Of a stretch of DNA of 7,455 nucleotides, positions 6,429 through 7,455 are shown piece after piece. Within the stretch, counting starts at the first letter, position 1, and each line of letters starts with the position of its first letter. The position numbers and the translations under genes were made by a program. Below the pieces are notes generated by a model. That model ran no database searches, was not told the DNA's origin, and worked only from the letters and a program-made list of their open reading frames with translations. The stretch comes from an uncultured Porphyromonadaceae bacterium. Lineage in GTDB: Bacteria; Bacteroidota; Bacteroidia; Bacteroidales; Muribaculaceae. The stretch lies in the NCBI GenBank assembly GCA_905193485.1, contig CAJJOX010000109.1, positions 1 to 7,455 on the forward strand. Reading direction: 5' to 3'.

Positions 6429-7331
6429 ATGACTCAGCAAATCATCGATCCAATACCGACAGAAGCCATCATCGAGGAACTGACCCCCGACCGCTTCCTT
6501 CGCGACACCAATAAAGGTCACAACCAGATCTATATCGTCGACGGACGCACTGCCCCCAACATAATGCGTGAAATCGGACGACTCCGCGAAATAGCGTTCC
6601 GCGCCGCCGGAGGCGGAACGGGAAAAGACTGCGACATCGACCGCTTCGACCTCATGGATCCCCCCTGCCGACAGCTCATCGTATGGGATCCGGACGCAAG
6701 ACTCATACTCGGGGGATACCGCTTCATCACCGGCGACGACATCGCGATTCTGCCCGACGGATCGCCTCGCATCGCCACGGCACACATGTTCCGGTTCTCA
6801 GACCGGTTCATCAAAGAATTCCTACCGCAGACCATCGAACTCGGACGGTCATTCGTCCGCCTCGAATACCAGTCATCAAAAGCAGGAGCAAAAGCCCTCT
6901 ACGCACTTGACAACCTCTGGGACGGCCTCGGCGCACTCACTGTAGTGCATCCCCAGACAAGATATCTTTTCGGAAAAGTCACCATGTATCCCGGCTACAA
7001 CAAGCAATGCCGCAACATGATCCTCTATTTCATGCGCAAGCACTTCGACGACCCCGACAGACTTGTCAGTCCGATGCATCCGCTTGACACCGACACCGAT
7101 ATCAACTCCATGCATGAGATATTCACAGGCTCCGACTATCTTGACGACTATAAGATCCTCAACAAAGCCATCCGAGCCAACGGCATAAACATTCCACCGC
7201 TTGTAAACGCCTACATGAGCCTCTCACCCACCATGCGCGTTTTCGGAACCGCCATCAACGATGAATTCGGCAATGTCGAAGAAACAGGCATTTTCCTTGC
7301 CATATCCGAAATACTCGAATATAATGCCTGA
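6429..7331 (+). CDS. glsB: GNAT-type N-acyltransferase, GlsB/OlsB type (first step of glycine lipid synthesis)
   Basis: This 300-residue protein belongs to the OlsB-like GNAT branch (Acetyltransf_5 type) that, in Bacteroides, N-acylates glycine with a 3-hydroxy fatty acid. Typical segments are LREIAFRAAGGGTGKDCDIDRFD (residues about 50-72, key residues FR...GG..D.D.FD), ILGGYRFI, IELGRSFV, NLWDGLGA and YLFGKVTMYPGY. There is no signal peptide or membrane span, which fits a cytoplasmic enzyme working at the membrane. The frame is open further upstream to 6297, but that extension lies inside the preceding gene and is Arg-rich. The ATG at 6429, 23 bases after the glsA stop, begins the family-like sequence MTQQIIDPIPTEAI and is preferred. 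The pair is probably co-transcribed from the promoter near 5471-5503. The substrate amino acid (glycine versus ornithine or serine) is inferred from the Bacteroidales context. Confidence 0.82.
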   Translation: MTQQIIDPIPTEAIIEELTPDRFLRDTNKGHNQIYIVDGRTAPNIMREIGRLREIAFRAAGGGTGKDCDIDRFDLMDPPCRQLIVWDPDARLILGGYRFITGDDIAILPDGSPRIATAHMFRFSDRFIKEFLPQTIELGRSFVRLEYQSSKAGAKALYALDNLWDGLGALTVVHPQTRYLFGKVTMYPGYNKQCRNMILYFMRKHFDDPDRLVSPMHPLDTDTDINSMHEIFTGSDYLDDYKILNKAIRANGINIPPLVNAYMSLSPTMRVFGTAINDEFGNVEETGIFLAISEILEYNA

Positions 7332-7455
7332 CGCAATGATCCATCCGGCATCGGGCTGACGCCATGCGAGCAAAGCATACACCACAAACGGGATGTTGAA
7401 CGCACACACCAGGGAAAACAAAACTTTCTTCAGCCCGAACGCAGAAATATAATAC
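7224..7455 (-). CDS. Possible 3' end of a membrane-protein gene entering from beyond the window
   Basis: On the - strand one frame is open from the window edge to a TGA at 7224-7226. Its first visible part (7455 to about 7310) reads as a membrane protein: a basic start, then a 21-residue apolar stretch containing VLFSLVCAFNIPFVVYALLAW, a short polar turn RQPDAG, and a second apolar stretch WIIASGIIFEYFGY. The + strand of 7332-7455 has no start codon in its one fully open frame, and that frame is strongly hydrophilic, so a convergent gene is the better explanation. If the frame is used to its stop it overlaps the end of glsB by 108 bases, which is unusual; the last 35 or so residues are therefore doubtful. 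The family is not recognised. Confidence 0.38.
   Translation of the reverse strand, partial: YYISAFGLKKVLFSLVCAFNIPFVVYALLAWRQPDAGWIIASGIIFEYFGYGKENACFFDIAEFIVDGGSENAHGG

Noticed and set aside
1..7455. tRNA, rRNA, CRISPR array, insertion sequence or attachment site
   Set aside because: No cloverleaf, repeat-spacer pattern, transposase or flanking terminal repeats could be seen.

Overview
The window looks like chromosomal DNA of a Bacteroidales bacterium with fairly high GC (a Muribaculaceae- or Alistipes-like genome would fit, but this is inference). The evidence is an exact Bacteroidetes -7 promoter box (TAnnTTTG), the lack of Shine-Dalgarno sequences before starts, a glsA/glsB-type acyltransferase pair, and a phosphatase very close to the KDN-9-phosphate phosphatase known from Bacteroides. 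All complete genes lie on the + strand.

Layout: (1) 1-2002, the 3' two-thirds of carB, the large subunit of carbamoyl-phosphate synthetase, of a sequence type unusually close to eukaryotic CPS. It is followed by a clear intrinsic terminator at about 2071-2106. (2) 2162-5386, a compact four-gene operon behind its own promoter: a glycosyltransferase-like protein of the GT42/DUF115 (MptE-like) type, an SpsF-type cytidylyltransferase, a NeuB-type nonulosonate synthase with a SAF domain, and a capless HAD phosphatase. The first three are joined by 4-base ATGA overlaps and the fourth follows after 12 bases. (3) 5387-5541, a short boundary with a palindromic terminator whose T-run doubles as the -33 element of the next promoter. 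(4) 5542-7331, a two-gene operon encoding an O-acyltransferase (GlsA-like) and an N-acyltransferase (GlsB-like), the probable pathway for glycine or serine-glycine lipids. (5) 7332-7455, probably the 3' end of a membrane-protein gene on the - strand, running convergently into glsB.

How the genes fit together: the central operon reads as a complete short pathway. A sugar 6-phosphate plus PEP gives a nonulosonic acid 9-phosphate (NeuB homologue). The HAD enzyme removes the phosphate, the cytidylyltransferase makes the CMP-sugar, and the GT42/DUF115-like protein is the candidate transferase. The phosphatase carries the Glu/Lys pair that I recall as the specificity pair of KDN-9-P phosphatase. 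No hexosamine epimerase or acetyltransferase of the Neu5Ac, legionaminate or pseudaminate type is present. My best reading is therefore KDN made from mannose 6-phosphate, although the exact sugar cannot be proved from sequence. The acyltransferase pair acts separately on membrane lipids, so both accessory operons concern the cell envelope.
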